Position numbers and translations under genes: made by a program. The notes below the pieces were generated by a model. It was not told the origin of the DNA. It saw only the letters and a program-made list of their open reading frames with translations, and did not search any database. From Pseudomonas fluorescens (lineage in GTDB: Bacteria > Pseudomonadota > Gammaproteobacteria > Pseudomonadales > Pseudomonadaceae), in contig NZ_KZ478000.1 in the NCBI RefSeq assembly GCF_002837185.1, positions 1 through 64,000 on the forward strand: a DNA stretch of 64,000 bases. The letters are read 5' to 3'. Positions 49,644-59,982 of this stretch are shown piece after piece (within the stretch, counting starts at the first letter, position 1; every line of letters begins with the position of its first letter).

Positions 49644-52196
49644 TCAGATTCGGCCGAGCATTTCCTTGGCCTCGCCGCGCTGGGTCTCGTTGCCCTCGGT
49701 CAGTACTTCGGACAGGATGTCCTTGGCGCCATCGGCATCCCCCATGTCGATATAAGCCTGGGCCAGGTCCAGCTTGGTGGCGACTTCATCGGTACCCGAC
49801 AGGAAGTCGAACTCAGGCTCATCGTCACCGAGCGCCGCATCTTCAGCCGTGAACGAGGGTTCGATGGAGGGGTGCTCCAGGCTCTGGGACAGACGGTCCA
49901 ACTCGGCGTTGACGTCATCCAGCTCCGACGCGAAGGCATCCGGCTTGGTCGCCGATTCGGGCTCATCCGCCAGGGAGAGGTCGAAATCTTCCGGCAAATC
50001 GAAGTCATCCAGAGCTGCTGGGGTCAGGGTCGGCGGCTCGACGGCAGGCACGTCCTTCATCTGCTCTTCGAGCCCGGACAGGAAGTCGTCATCCGATTGC
50101 GCGGACGCCGGTGCATCCAGTTGCAGATCAAGGTCAAAGTCCGACAGTTCATCGGCACGTGCATTGGCTGCCGTCTGCTGCTGAAGAAGCGCCTCGAATG
50201 TCTGCTGATCATCGACCTCAGCCGGCGATGCCGCTTCCAGCTCGTCCAGGCTCAGATCGAAATCGGTGTCCAACGGTTCCGGCTGCGACGCAGCCGGCTT
50301 GTCTTCCAGCAAATCCTTGACGTACTGGGCGTCCAGGGCTGCAGCGGCCACTGCCGCGCTTACACCTGCCGCCAATACCGCCATGGCCGGGAAACGGCGT
50401 TTGAGCTGCTCGACCTGGGCATGGTTTTCACCGTTGGCCACCAGTTGCCGCTCCTGATTGACGAAACCGTCCTTGTCATTTTGCAGGCCGTACACTTCCA
50501 TCAGCTTCAAACGCAGATCGCTGCGCTTGGGCTCGTGCTTGATCGCTTGTTCGAGCACATCGGCCGCCTGGTTCAGGTGGCCACGGTCGATATGGGACTG
50601 GGCCTGGGCCAGCGCATCGTTGGCGTTCTGCGGGGCAACCGCAACCGCCAGCGGCGCAAGCACCGAGGCGACGCTCGGCACGACCGGCTCAACCACCGGA
50701 GCGCGCGCAGGCGCGGGTGCAGGCGCGGGCGCGGGCGCTACATTCGGCGGCGGCACTTCCAGGCCTTCGAAACTGTCGGAGGGCAGGTCGCGCTCCAGGC
50801 TCGATGTGAACTCCGGCTCCTCAGCCAGCGCTCGCGCCATGCGCAGGTGCTTCTCTTCTTCAAGACGGGCGTTGCGATGACGCACCCACAGCAGCAGGAG
50901 CAGCAACGCCAGAATGATGGCCGCACCACCGAGCACACCGAGCACGATGGGGTTGGTCAACAGCTCATTGAATTTGCCTTCGGTGGTTGCAGGCGCGGCA
51001 ACCGGCTTGGCAGGTTCCGGAGTAGGTGCGGCAACCGGGGCTTGTTCGGCAGGCGCCGGCTCATCGGCCGACGGCGCAGGCATCGCCGCCGCCTCGGGCG
51101 CTGCTGCTGCCGTCACGGGCGCCACTGCATCGCCCTTCTCGGCCTGCAACCGGGCCAGTTGATCATTTTTCAGTTGAATCAGCTTTTGCAGCTTGTCCAA
51201 CTGGCTTTGCAAATCTGCCGCGCGGCTTTTGAGCTCTTCGTTATCGCGACGGGTGGTGTCCAGTTGCTCTTGAGTCATCGCCAGCTTGTCGCTCAACGCA
51301 CGGCTGTCGCCCGCCTTGCCGTTTGCACCTTTTTTGGCTGCTTCGGCCGACACCAGGCTCAGGTTGTCCTTGGCATTGGTGCTCGACGGCGCGTTGCCCG
51401 TCTCGGTGCGCTTGGTGGCGTCCAACTGGGCCTTGCCTGCCACTTGCTGGGTGGCAGTGCGGCGCCCCTGGCGCCAGGCGGCGTTCTGCGCAGTCACTTC
51501 GGCGATCGCCTGGGGTTGCGCCAGCGCGGTGCTTTGCACGGTGTCCGGCAGGCGCAGGACCTGGCCGGTTTTCAGGCGGTTGATGTTGCCATCGACAAAG
51601 GCATTTGGGTTGAGCGCCTGAATGGCCAGCATGGTCTGTTGCACAGAGCCACCATTGCGGTTTTTCTCGGCAATTTCCCACAAGGTGTCGCGAGCCGTGG
51701 TGGTATGTTGCGCAGGCTTGCTGACGGCGGACGCGGTGCCGGCCGGCGCACTCAAGCGCGGCGCCGGGGCGCTGGCAGCCGATGTGGGGGGGTCGAATTT
51801 GGCGGGATCGAGCAGCACGCTGTAGTCACGCATCAGGCGGCCATTAGGCCATTGCACCTGCAACAGAAAGCGCACATAGGAATCGGGCAGCGGTTTGTCG
51901 GAGGTGACGCGCACCACGCTGCGGCCATTGGGATTGACCACCGGCGTAAAAGTGAGCTGGTCGAGAAAGGCCTGGCGATCGACACCCGCATCGACGAACG
52001 CCTGGGACGACGCCAGGCTCGGGGTGATCTCGGACGCCGTGAGGCCACCGACGTCGAGCAACTCGATTTCCACCGACAGCGGCTGGTTCAACTTCGACTT
52101 GAGGGTCATCTCCCCAAGTTGCAGCGCCTGCGCCATACCGGAGGACAGCGCCGAGGCGGCCGCTATTGCTAACACCAGTTTGCGAACTTGAACCAT
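49644..52196 (-). CDS. fimV: Peptidoglycan-binding motility and pilus protein FimV
   Basis: 850 residues from MVQVRKLVLAIAAASAL, a signal peptide or anchor. In order: a FimV N-terminal domain (about 25-130); a LysM peptidoglycan-binding domain at about 163-218 (TTTARDTLWEIAEKNR ... INRLKTGQVLRLP); a coiled coil at about 301-355 (LSDKLAMTQEQLDTTRRDNE); a membrane helix at about 415-438 (NPIVLGVLGGAAIILALLLL); a long acidic cytoplasmic part with TPR-like helices, and the FimV C-terminal motif (KLDLAQAYIDMGDADGAKDI). In P. aeruginosa it promotes type IV pili secretin assembly and cAMP signalling. The length is slightly under that of P. aeruginosa FimV. Confidence 0.95.
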   Translation of the reverse strand: MVQVRKLVLAIAAASALSSGMAQALQLGEMTLKSKLNQPLSVEIELLDVGGLTASEITPSLASSQAFVDAGVDRQAFLDQLTFTPVVNPNGRSVVRVTSDKPLPDSYVRFLLQVQWPNGRLMRDYSVLLDPAKFDPPTSAASAPAPRLSAPAGTASAVSKPAQHTTTARDTLWEIAEKNRNGGSVQQTMLAIQALNPNAFVDGNINRLKTGQVLRLPDTVQSTALAQPQAIAEVTAQNAAWRQGRRTATQQVAGKAQLDATKRTETGNAPSSTNAKDNLSLVSAEAAKKGANGKAGDSRALSDKLAMTQEQLDTTRRDNEELKSRAADLQSQLDKLQKLIQLKNDQLARLQAEKGDAVAPVTAAAAPEAAAMPAPSADEPAPAEQAPVAAPTPEPAKPVAAPATTEGKFNELLTNPIVLGVLGGAAIILALLLLLLWVRHRNARLEEEKHLRMARALAEEPEFTSSLERDLPSDSFEGLEVPPPNVAPAPAPAPAPARAPVVEPVVPSVASVLAPLAVAVAPQNANDALAQAQSHIDRGHLNQAADVLEQAIKHEPKRSDLRLKLMEVYGLQNDKDGFVNQERQLVANGENHAQVEQLKRRFPAMAVLAAGVSAAVAAAALDAQYVKDLLEDKPAASQPEPLDTDFDLSLDELEAASPAEVDDQQTFEALLQQQTAANARADELSDFDLDLQLDAPASAQSDDDFLSGLEEQMKDVPAVEPPTLTPAALDDFDLPEDFDLSLADEPESATKPDAFASELDDVNAELDRLSQSLEHPSIEPSFTAEDAALGDDEPEFDFLSGTDEVATKLDLAQAYIDMGDADGAKDILSEVLTEGNETQRGEAKEMLGRI

Positions 52197-52357
52197 AGCC
52201 TCATCCTTTGTCTGAACACTCCCCGGCTTGCGAGAAGGTTGGTAACCGCTGCCATAAGGCATGGCGAGCCGATAGGTCACCGACACGCTTGTGTTCCGCT
52301 TTGGGCCAAGCATAGCGCTTGGTGAGAATCAATCTACAAATTGACGCCAAGTATCTT

Positions 52358-53368
52358 TTACGCAAGGCCTTTTATCAACAACTGCGCCAGCTGCACGGCG
52401 TTAAGCGCAGCCCCTTTGCGTACGTTATCTGACGTCAGCCACAGATTTAGTTCCGCCGGGTCGTCGACGCCCGCGCGCACTCGTCCTACATAAACAACGT
52501 CCTGACCCACTGCATCGCCGACTGCCGTTGGGTAGTCGCCCTCCTCGACCAGCTCGATACCCGGCGCCGCCTCAAGCGCGCCGCTCACCGCAGCCAGATC
52601 GGCCGGCGCGCCCAACTGCAGCGACACAGTCAGGCTATCGCCGAAAAACACCGGGGCTTGAATGCACGTGGCGGAAATTTTCAGTAAAGGTGTTTCCAGT
52701 ACGGCGCGCAGTTCATGTACGAGACGTTTCTCCAGCGCCGTGTGACCCTGGGCGTCTGGCGTGCCGACTTGTGCCAGCAGGTTGAAGGCCACTTGCCGAT
52801 CAAAGAAGGTCGGCTCCAGCGGACGCACATTCAACAGCTCGGCGGTCTGGCGGGCCAACTCACTCACGGCCTCGCGGCCCAGGGCAGACACGGCCAGGTT
52901 GGCGGTGACGCTCACGCGCTGGATATCCAGCAGGCCACGCAACGGCGCCAGCACCACCGCCAGGTAAGTGGCGGACGGGCTCGGGCTGGCGATTTGAAAC
53001 GGCTTCTTCAAGTCTTTGAGCACGTGGGCATTGGCTTGCGGCACCACGTGCGGCGCCTGCTCGGCAGGCAACGCGCCAGACAAGTCGATCACCGAACAAC
53101 CGGCGGCAATGGCGCGTGAAGCGAAGCTCAAGGTCACCGCCGGGCCGGCCGCGAAGAAAGCCAGTTGCGCCTTGCTGAAATCGAATTCGTCGACTTCCTT
53201 TACCCGCAGATTCTTGCCCCGGAACGGTACCGAGGCACCGGCGGAATTGTTGCCCGCCAGCAAATAAAGGGTGCCTACCGGGAAGTCCAGCTCTTCGAGA
53301 ATCTGTACCAGGGTTTCGCCAACGGTGCCGGTGGCGCCGATCACGGCGATTTCAAAGGTCTGGGTCAT
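52358..53368 (-). CDS. usg: Aspartate-semialdehyde dehydrogenase paralog Usg
   Basis: 336 residues from MTQTFEIAVIGATGTVGETL. The fold is that of aspartate-semialdehyde dehydrogenase, with GATGTVG at the N terminus and a C-terminal dimerisation domain ending LNAVQLAQLLIKGLA. The catalytic Cys, found in NPNCST or GGNCT of true Asd, is absent: residues around 128-134 read SPSPSAT. It is probably not an active dehydrogenase; the family is known as Usg, a conserved neighbour of truA in enterics and of asd here. It lies between fimV and asd, and a REPIN follows upstream. Confidence 0.88.
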   Translation of the reverse strand: MTQTFEIAVIGATGTVGETLVQILEELDFPVGTLYLLAGNNSAGASVPFRGKNLRVKEVDEFDFSKAQLAFFAAGPAVTLSFASRAIAAGCSVIDLSGALPAEQAPHVVPQANAHVLKDLKKPFQIASPSPSATYLAVVLAPLRGLLDIQRVSVTANLAVSALGREAVSELARQTAELLNVRPLEPTFFDRQVAFNLLAQVGTPDAQGHTALEKRLVHELRAVLETPLLKISATCIQAPVFFGDSLTVSLQLGAPADLAAVSGALEAAPGIELVEEGDYPTAVGDAVGQDVVYVGRVRAGVDDPAELNLWLTSDNVRKGAALNAVQLAQLLIKGLA

Positions 53369-53465
53369 GGGGCTTGCCTCGGGCATTGCGGGGGAGCGGC
53401 ACTTTACCGGGTGACAGGGGGTGAGGCAATTGGCCTGGGGGGCTTGTGGAGTGGCTGATGGCCCA

Positions 53466-53537
53466 ATCGGGGGCAAGCCCCCTCCCACAGGGTGATGTGT
53501 GAACGCATTCAAATGTGGGAGGGGGCTTGCCCCCGAT
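53466..53537. repeat. REPIN, hairpins pointing outward
   Basis: ATCGGGGGCAAGCCCCCTCCCACA at 53466-53489 and its inverted copy TGTGGGAGGGGGCTTGCCCCCGA at 53514-53536, with the GTGG tetranucleotides facing inward around a 24-base spacer. The arm order is the opposite of the element at 44727. Confidence 0.9.
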
Positions 53538-53554
53538 TAGGCCCTGGCAGGCAA

Positions 53555-53589
53555 CAAAAAACCCGCGCCTGTCACCAGAGCGCGGGTTT
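53555..53589 (-). terminator. Terminator of asd
   Basis: On minus: AAACCCGCGC ... GCGCGGGTTT, a 10-bp stem followed by TTTTGTTG, 18 bases after the asd stop. Strong rho-independent terminator. Confidence 0.85.
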
Positions 53590-53606
53590 CCCGGTACAAG
53601 CAGCGA

Positions 53607-54719
53607 TCAACGCTCGAGCAAAATCCGCAGCATGCGACGCAACGGCTCGGCCGCGCCCCACAGCAACTGGTCGCCAACGGTAAACGCGCCGAGGAACTGG
53701 CTGCCCATGTTCAGCTTGCGCAGACGGCCCACCGGTACATTCAGGGTGCCGGTGACCTTGGTCGGGCTCAGCTCCTGCATGCTGATATCGCGGTTGTTCG
53801 GCACCAGCTTGACCCAGGGGTTGTGCTGGCTGATCAACCCTTCGATATCGGCGATCGGCACGTCTTTGTTCAGCTTGATGGTCAGCGCCTGGCTGTGGCA
53901 GCGCATGGCGCCGATGCGCACGCAGATGCCATCCACCGGGATCGGGTTCTTGAAGCGACCGAGGATCTTGTTGGTCTCGGCCTGGGCCTTCCACTCTTCG
54001 CGGCTCTGGCCGTTCGGCAGTTCCTTGTCGATCCACGGGATCAGGCTACCGGCCAATGGCACGCCGAAGTTTTCGGTCGGATAAGCTTCGCTGCGCATGG
54101 CGTCGGCCACGCGGCGGTCAATATCCAGGATCGCGCTGGCCGGGTCGGCCAGTTGATCGGCAACCGCAGCGTGGGTCGCGCCCATCTGTTTGATCAGTTC
54201 ACGCATGTTCTGCGCGCCGGCACCGGAGGCCGCCTGATAGGTCATGGCGCTCATCCACTCGATCAGACCGGCCTCGAACAAGCCACCCAGGCCCATCAGC
54301 ATCAGACTGACGGTGCAGTTGCCGCCCACATAATTGCGGGTGCCGGCGTCCAGCTGCTGGTCGATGACCTTGCGGTTGACCGGGTCGAGGATGATCACCG
54401 CATCGTCCTGCATGCGCAGGCTCGACGCGGCGTCGATCCAGTAGCCCTGCCAGCCGGCTTCGCGCAGCTTGGGGAAGACTTCGCTGGTGTAGTCGCCACC
54501 CTGGCAGGTCAGAATCACATCGAGGGTCTTGAGCTCTTCAATGCTGTAGGCATCCTTGAGCGGCGCAATATCCTTGCCCACGGACGGCCCTTGGCCACCT
54601 ACGTTCGAAGTGGTGAAAAACACCGGCTCGATAAGATCGAAATCCTGCTCTTCCAGCATCCGCTGCATGAGCACGGAACCGACCATGCCGCGCCAACCGA
54701 TCAGACCTACACGTTTCAT
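53607..54719 (-). CDS. asd: Aspartate-semialdehyde dehydrogenase
   Basis: 370 residues. NADP-binding GWRGMVGSV at 8-16, catalytic Cys135 in VGGNCTVSLM, and the SSLRMQDDAVIILDPVNR segment near 100. It reduces aspartyl phosphate to the semialdehyde used for Lys, DAP, Met and Thr. It lies 64 bases after leuB and before the non-catalytic Usg paralog. Start ATG at 54719; no interruption. Confidence 0.97.
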   Translation of the reverse strand: MKRVGLIGWRGMVGSVLMQRMLEEQDFDLIEPVFFTTSNVGGQGPSVGKDIAPLKDAYSIEELKTLDVILTCQGGDYTSEVFPKLREAGWQGYWIDAASSLRMQDDAVIILDPVNRKVIDQQLDAGTRNYVGGNCTVSLMLMGLGGLFEAGLIEWMSAMTYQAASGAGAQNMRELIKQMGATHAAVADQLADPASAILDIDRRVADAMRSEAYPTENFGVPLAGSLIPWIDKELPNGQSREEWKAQAETNKILGRFKNPIPVDGICVRIGAMRCHSQALTIKLNKDVPIADIEGLISQHNPWVKLVPNNRDISMQELSPTKVTGTLNVPVGRLRKLNMGSQFLGAFTVGDQLLWGAAEPLRRMLRILLER

Positions 54720-54783
54720 CGCAACTACACCTTGTTAAAAAGTGGGCCGCCTTGCAGCAACAACTGCAAGCGGGCCCGAGAGA

Positions 54784-55866
<1,083 letters not shown>

Positions 55867-55919
55867 GGGTTCCTCATTTCATCGAGCGACCTGCTCGTGG
55901 GCAGGTCGGGAAAAATCAA

Positions 55920-56684
55920 TCAGCGCTCGGCCCACACCACCAGCACGTCAGTGCTGAAGGTGCCGTCGGCTTGAATCTCGTAATAATCGCGCACTTCCTG
56001 GCCCATTGCCTGTTGCAGCTGCAGGATGGCTGCGCGCAAAGCCTGCGGGGTACGCATGCGTTCAACCCACGACGTGTATTCCAGGCGCAGGCGCTGGCGG
56101 CTGCTGTTGCGCACATGCAAGCCGGCTTCGCTGAGCTGGCGCATCCACTCGGCGGCGGAGTAATCACGCACATGGCTGGTGTCGCGCAGCACTTCGACGG
56201 TTTGCAGGTAAGTGTCCAGCAACGGGCTGCCCGGTGACAACACGTCCACGAAGGCCGCCACGCCGCCCGGCTTGAGCACTCGCCGCACTTCGCGCAGGGC
56301 CAGGCCGAGGTCGCTCCAGTGGTGGGCCGAATAACGGCTGAACACGAAGTCGAACTCGCCATCGGCGAACGGCAGGCGTTCAGCGGCGCCGTTCACGGTG
56401 CTGATATTGGTGAAACCGCGATCTTGCGCAGCGGCGGCCACCACGTCGAGCATTGGCTGGGACAGGTCGTAGGCCACCACCTCTTTCACCAACGGCGCGA
56501 CATGGAAACTGACATGACCGGCACCGCAACCCAGGTCCAGCAGTCGTGCACTGCCCTGCCCGGCCAGTTCGGCCTGGAGCAGCGCGAATTCGGTGCCCTG
56601 GGCGTGAACGGCGCTGCTCAGGTAGGCGGCGGCTTGTTCGCCGAATTGTTTTTGCACGACTTGGGTGTGGGCGGTGGTGGTCAT
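55920..56684 (-). CDS. Class I SAM-dependent methyltransferase
   Basis: 254 residues from MTTTAHTQVVQKQFGEQAAA. The SAM-binding motif I is LLDLGCGAGHVSFHVA at about 45-60, and motif VFSRYSAHHWSDLGLALREV follows; EVRRVLKPGGVAAFVDVLSP ends the core. It belongs to the Methyltransf_11/UbiE-like group, with no identified substrate. It lies inside the leucine operon between leuD and leuB, bordered by a REPIN, an arrangement also seen in other pseudomonads. A longer upstream start at 56771 lies in the REPIN and is rejected. Confidence 0.85.
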   Translation of the reverse strand: MTTTAHTQVVQKQFGEQAAAYLSSAVHAQGTEFALLQAELAGQGSARLLDLGCGAGHVSFHVAPLVKEVVAYDLSQPMLDVVAAAAQDRGFTNISTVNGAAERLPFADGEFDFVFSRYSAHHWSDLGLALREVRRVLKPGGVAAFVDVLSPGSPLLDTYLQTVEVLRDTSHVRDYSAAEWMRQLSEAGLHVRNSSRQRLRLEYTSWVERMRTPQALRAAILQLQQAMGQEVRDYYEIQADGTFSTDVLVVWAER

Positions 56685-56723
56685 GGGGGCTTTCCCTGGA
56701 TTTTGTGTTGTTAACACCGGCCT

Positions 56724-56797
56724 CATCGGGGGCAAGCCCCCTCCCACCTTTTGATCTGTGAATACATTCAAATGTGGGAGGGGGCTTGCCCCCGATA
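56724..56797. repeat. REPIN between leuD and the methyltransferase gene
   Basis: TCGGGGGCAAGCCCCCTCCCAC at 56725-56747 and its inverted copy at 56773-56795, with GTGG ends facing inward, separated by 25 bases. Same arrangement as the element at 53466. Confidence 0.9.
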
Positions 56798-56815
56798 GCG
56801 ACGGTCCTGCCTACC

Positions 56816-57457
56816 TCAATCGCGAAACAACCACGGCTGGCTCGCCCGGTGCTTGCGCTCAAACGCCGCAATCGCATCGCCGTCCTGCAAGGTCAGGCCG
56901 ATATCGTCCAGGCCATTGATCAAGCAATGCTTGCGAAAGGCGTCCACTTCGAAGTGGTACACCTTGCCATCCGGACGGGTCACGGTCTGTGCGGCCAGGT
57001 CCACCGTCAACTGGTAGCCCACATTGGCCTCCACTTGCTGGAACAGCTCATCCACTTCGGCGTCGCTCAGGATGATCGGCAACAAGCCATTCTTGAAGCT
57101 GTTGTTGAAGAAGATGTCCGCATAGCTCGGCGCGATAATGCTGCGAAAGCCATATTCTTCCAGGGCCCACGGCGCGTGTTCACGGCTGGAGCCGCAACCG
57201 AAGTTTTCCCGGGCCAGCAGCACACTGGCGCCCTGGTAACGCTCGGCGTTGAGCACGAAGTCCTTGTTCAGCGGGCGCTTGGAGTTGTCCTGGTAGGCAT
57301 ACCCCACGTCCAGGTAGCGCCATTCGTCGAACAGGTTGGGGCCGAAACCGGTGCGCTTGATCGACTTCAGGAACTGCTTGGGGATGATCTGGTCGGTGTC
57401 CACGTTGGCACGGTCCAACGGCGCGACTAAACCTGTGTGTTGTGTAAAAGCACGCAT
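56816..57457 (-). CDS. leuD: 3-isopropylmalate dehydratase, small subunit
   Basis: 213 residues. The swivel-domain motif VDTDQIIPKQFL near the start and GCGSSREHAPWALEEYG with its Ser/Arg residues are intact. With LeuC it isomerises 2- to 3-isopropylmalate. The start is 10 bases after the leuC stop. Confidence 0.97.
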   Translation of the reverse strand: MRAFTQHTGLVAPLDRANVDTDQIIPKQFLKSIKRTGFGPNLFDEWRYLDVGYAYQDNSKRPLNKDFVLNAERYQGASVLLARENFGCGSSREHAPWALEEYGFRSIIAPSYADIFFNNSFKNGLLPIILSDAEVDELFQQVEANVGYQLTVDLAAQTVTRPDGKVYHFEVDAFRKHCLINGLDDIGLTLQDGDAIAAFERKHRASQPWLFRD

Positions 57458-57467
57458 CGGGTATTCC

Positions 57468-58886
57468 TCAGATCAATTCGCGAACGTCGATGAAACGACC
57501 GTTGACGGCGGCGGCGGCGGCCATGGCCGGGCTGACCAGGTGGGTACGCCCACCGGCGCCCTGGCGACCTTCGAAGTTACGGTTGGAGGTCGATGCGCAA
57601 TGCTCGCCCGACTCCAGGCGGTCAGGGTTCATCGCCAGGCACATGGAACAGCCCGGCTCACGCCATTCGAAACCGGCTTCGAGGAAGATCTTGTCCAGGC
57701 CTTCCGCTTCGGCTTGCGCCTTGACCAGGCCCGAACCCGGCACGACGATGGCTTGTTTAATGGTCGACGCAACCTTGCGGCCCTTGGCGATCACTGCTGC
57801 GGCGCGCAGGTCTTCGATCCGCGAGTTGGTGCAGGAACCGATGAACACGCGATCCAACTGGATGTCGGTGATCGCCTGATTGGCTTTCAAGCCCATGTAC
57901 TTCAGGGCGCGCTCAATGGAACCGCGCTTGACCAGGTCGGCTTCCTGGGCCGGGTCCGGCACCTTCTGGTCGACGGCCAAGACCATTTCCGGCGACGTGC
58001 CCCAACTGACTTGCGGCTTGATCTGGGCAGCGTCGAGTTCGACCACGGTGTCGAACACCGCGTCGGCGTCGGACACCAGGTCTTTCCAGGCTTCGACGGC
58101 GGCATCCCAATCAGCGCCCTGCGGAGCGAATGGACGGCCCTTGACGTACTCGACGGTCTTTTCGTCCGCCGCCACCATACCGACGCGGGCACCGGCTTCG
58201 ATGGACATGTTGCAGATGGTCATGCGGCCTTCGATGGACAGGTCGCGAATGGCGCTGCCGGCGAATTCGATGGCATGGCCGTTACCGCCGGCGGTGCCGA
58301 TCTTGCCGATCACCGCGAGCACGATGTCCTTGGCGGTCACGCCAAACGGCAAGGTGCCTTCGACGCGAACCAGCATGTTTTTCATCTTCTTGGCGACCAG
58401 GCACTGGGTGGCGAACACATGCTCCACCTCGGAGGTGCCGATGCCATGGGCCAGGGCACCGAACGCACCGTGGGTGGAGGTGTGGGAGTCACCGCAGACC
58501 ACGGTCATGCCCGGCAGGGTCGCGCCCTGCTCCGGGCCGATCACGTGGACGATGCCTTGACGCACGTCATTCATCTTGAATTCGGTGATGCCATATTCAT
58601 CGCAGTAGTCGTCAAGCGTCTGCACCTGCAAACGCGACACCTGGTCGGTAATGGCTTCGATGCCGCCTTTGCGCTCCGGGGTGGTTGGCACGTTGTGGTC
58701 CGGGGTGGCGATGATGGAGTCGACGCGCCAAGGCTTGCGCCCGGCCAGCCGCAGGCCTTCGAACGCTTGGGGCGAGGTCACTTCATGGATGATGTGACGG
58801 TCGATGTAGATCAGCGACGACCCATCATCGCGCCGTTTCACTTCATGGGAATCCCAAAGCTTGTCGTAAAGCGTTTTGCCGGCCAT
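57468..58886 (-). CDS. leuC: 3-isopropylmalate dehydratase, large subunit
   Basis: 472 residues of the aconitase family. Cysteines for the 4Fe-4S cluster are in IGSCTNSRIEDLRAAAVIAK and EPGCSMCLAMNPDRL, and CGDSHTSTHGAFGALAHGIG is a further active-site stretch. It is the first gene of leuCD, diverging from the LysR gene across 139 bases. Confidence 0.97.
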   Translation of the reverse strand: MAGKTLYDKLWDSHEVKRRDDGSSLIYIDRHIIHEVTSPQAFEGLRLAGRKPWRVDSIIATPDHNVPTTPERKGGIEAITDQVSRLQVQTLDDYCDEYGITEFKMNDVRQGIVHVIGPEQGATLPGMTVVCGDSHTSTHGAFGALAHGIGTSEVEHVFATQCLVAKKMKNMLVRVEGTLPFGVTAKDIVLAVIGKIGTAGGNGHAIEFAGSAIRDLSIEGRMTICNMSIEAGARVGMVAADEKTVEYVKGRPFAPQGADWDAAVEAWKDLVSDADAVFDTVVELDAAQIKPQVSWGTSPEMVLAVDQKVPDPAQEADLVKRGSIERALKYMGLKANQAITDIQLDRVFIGSCTNSRIEDLRAAAVIAKGRKVASTIKQAIVVPGSGLVKAQAEAEGLDKIFLEAGFEWREPGCSMCLAMNPDRLESGEHCASTSNRNFEGRQGAGGRTHLVSPAMAAAAAVNGRFIDVRELI

Positions 58887-58985
58887 CAGTCGGTCCTCAT
58901 CAGCGGTGTTTCTATGCGCCGGGCTTTCAATAACCCTTTGGCTTGTGAGGCTGATGGTATGGCGCTACATTAAATAACTCAAATT

Positions 58986-58998
58986 CATATTTTTTATG
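58986..58998. promoter_or_regulatory. Inverted repeat CATA-N5-TATG between leuC and lysR
   Basis: CATATTTTTTATG lies in the AT-rich centre of the 139-base divergent region. It also fits the T-N11-A form bound by LysR regulators, and is the best candidate operator. Confidence 0.45.
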
Positions 58999-59025
58999 CT
59001 TTGGATTACCAACTGGAATAGCACC

Positions 59026-59916
59026 ATGGACCTGGCCAACCTCAACGCCTTTATCGCCATCGCCGAAACCGGCAGCTTCTCCGGCGCCGGTGAACGCCTG
59101 CACCTGACTCAACCCGCCATCAGCAAACGCATTGCCGGCCTGGAGCAACAATTGAAGGTGCGCCTGTTCGATCGCCTGGGTCGTGAAGTGGGCCTGACCG
59201 AAGCCGGGCGGGCCTTGCTGCCGCGTGCTTATCAGATTCTGAATGTGCTGGACGACACCCGTCGCGCCTTGACCAACCTGACCGGAGAAGTCAGCGGGCG
59301 CCTCACGCTGGCTACCAGTCACCATATAGGCCTGCATCGCCTGCCGCCGGTTTTGCGCACCTTCACTCGGCAATACCCGAGCGTGGCGCTGGATATTCAA
59401 TTCCTCGATTCGGAAGTGGCCTACGAAGAAATCCTCCACGGACGCGCCGAAGTGGCGGTCATCACCCTGGCGCCCGAGCCGCACAACCTGGTGCGCGCGA
59501 CGTCCGTGTGGGACGACCCGCTGGATTTCGTGGTGGCCCCCGAACACAGCCTGATCAGCAACGGCTCGGTCAGCCTGGCCGATATCGCCGGGCACCCTGC
59601 GGTGTTTCCCGGCGGCAACACCTTTACCCACCATATTGTCAGCCGCCTGTTCGAGGCCCAGGGCCTGACGCCGAACATCGCGATGAGCACCAACTACCTG
59701 GAAACCATCAAGATGATGGTGTCCATCGGCCTGGCCTGGAGCGTGTTGCCACGCACCATGCTGGATGATCAGGTGGCAAGTATCGCGTTGCCGGGCATAC
59801 AGCTGCGTCGCCAGCTAGGCTATATCGTGCACACCGAAAGGACGCTGTCGAACGCTGCGCGGGCTTTCATGAGCCTTCTGGATGCACAGGTCGATCCGCC
59901 AGGGATACCGGCATGA
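59026..59916 (+). CDS. LysR-family regulator divergent from leuC
   Basis: 296 residues. The N-terminal LysR helix-turn-helix (MDLANLNAFIAIAETGSFSG, LHLTQPAISKRIAGLEQQL) is followed by a substrate-binding domain with VFPGGNTFTHHIVSRLFEAQ. It diverges from leuC, so it probably activates leuCD in response to an isopropylmalate-type effector, as other LysR regulators beside leu genes do. Start at 59026; an upstream Met at 58996 would sit in the putative operator. Confidence 0.88.
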   Translation: MDLANLNAFIAIAETGSFSGAGERLHLTQPAISKRIAGLEQQLKVRLFDRLGREVGLTEAGRALLPRAYQILNVLDDTRRALTNLTGEVSGRLTLATSHHIGLHRLPPVLRTFTRQYPSVALDIQFLDSEVAYEEILHGRAEVAVITLAPEPHNLVRATSVWDDPLDFVVAPEHSLISNGSVSLADIAGHPAVFPGGNTFTHHIVSRLFEAQGLTPNIAMSTNYLETIKMMVSIGLAWSVLPRTMLDDQVASIALPGIQLRRQLGYIVHTERTLSNAARAFMSLLDAQVDPPGIPA

Positions 59917-59982
59917 CGTTGTGCGGCCTCGGGCTTCAAGCGAACCGCGCTGTCTTCCCATCGAGCCGAGGCCCTTTGAATA

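Noticed and set aside
49392..52172. A 926-codon plus-strand frame
   Set aside because: Antisense to fimV, whose domains are all present on the minus strand; the plus-strand translation has low-complexity Arg/Gln/His-rich composition and no motifs.
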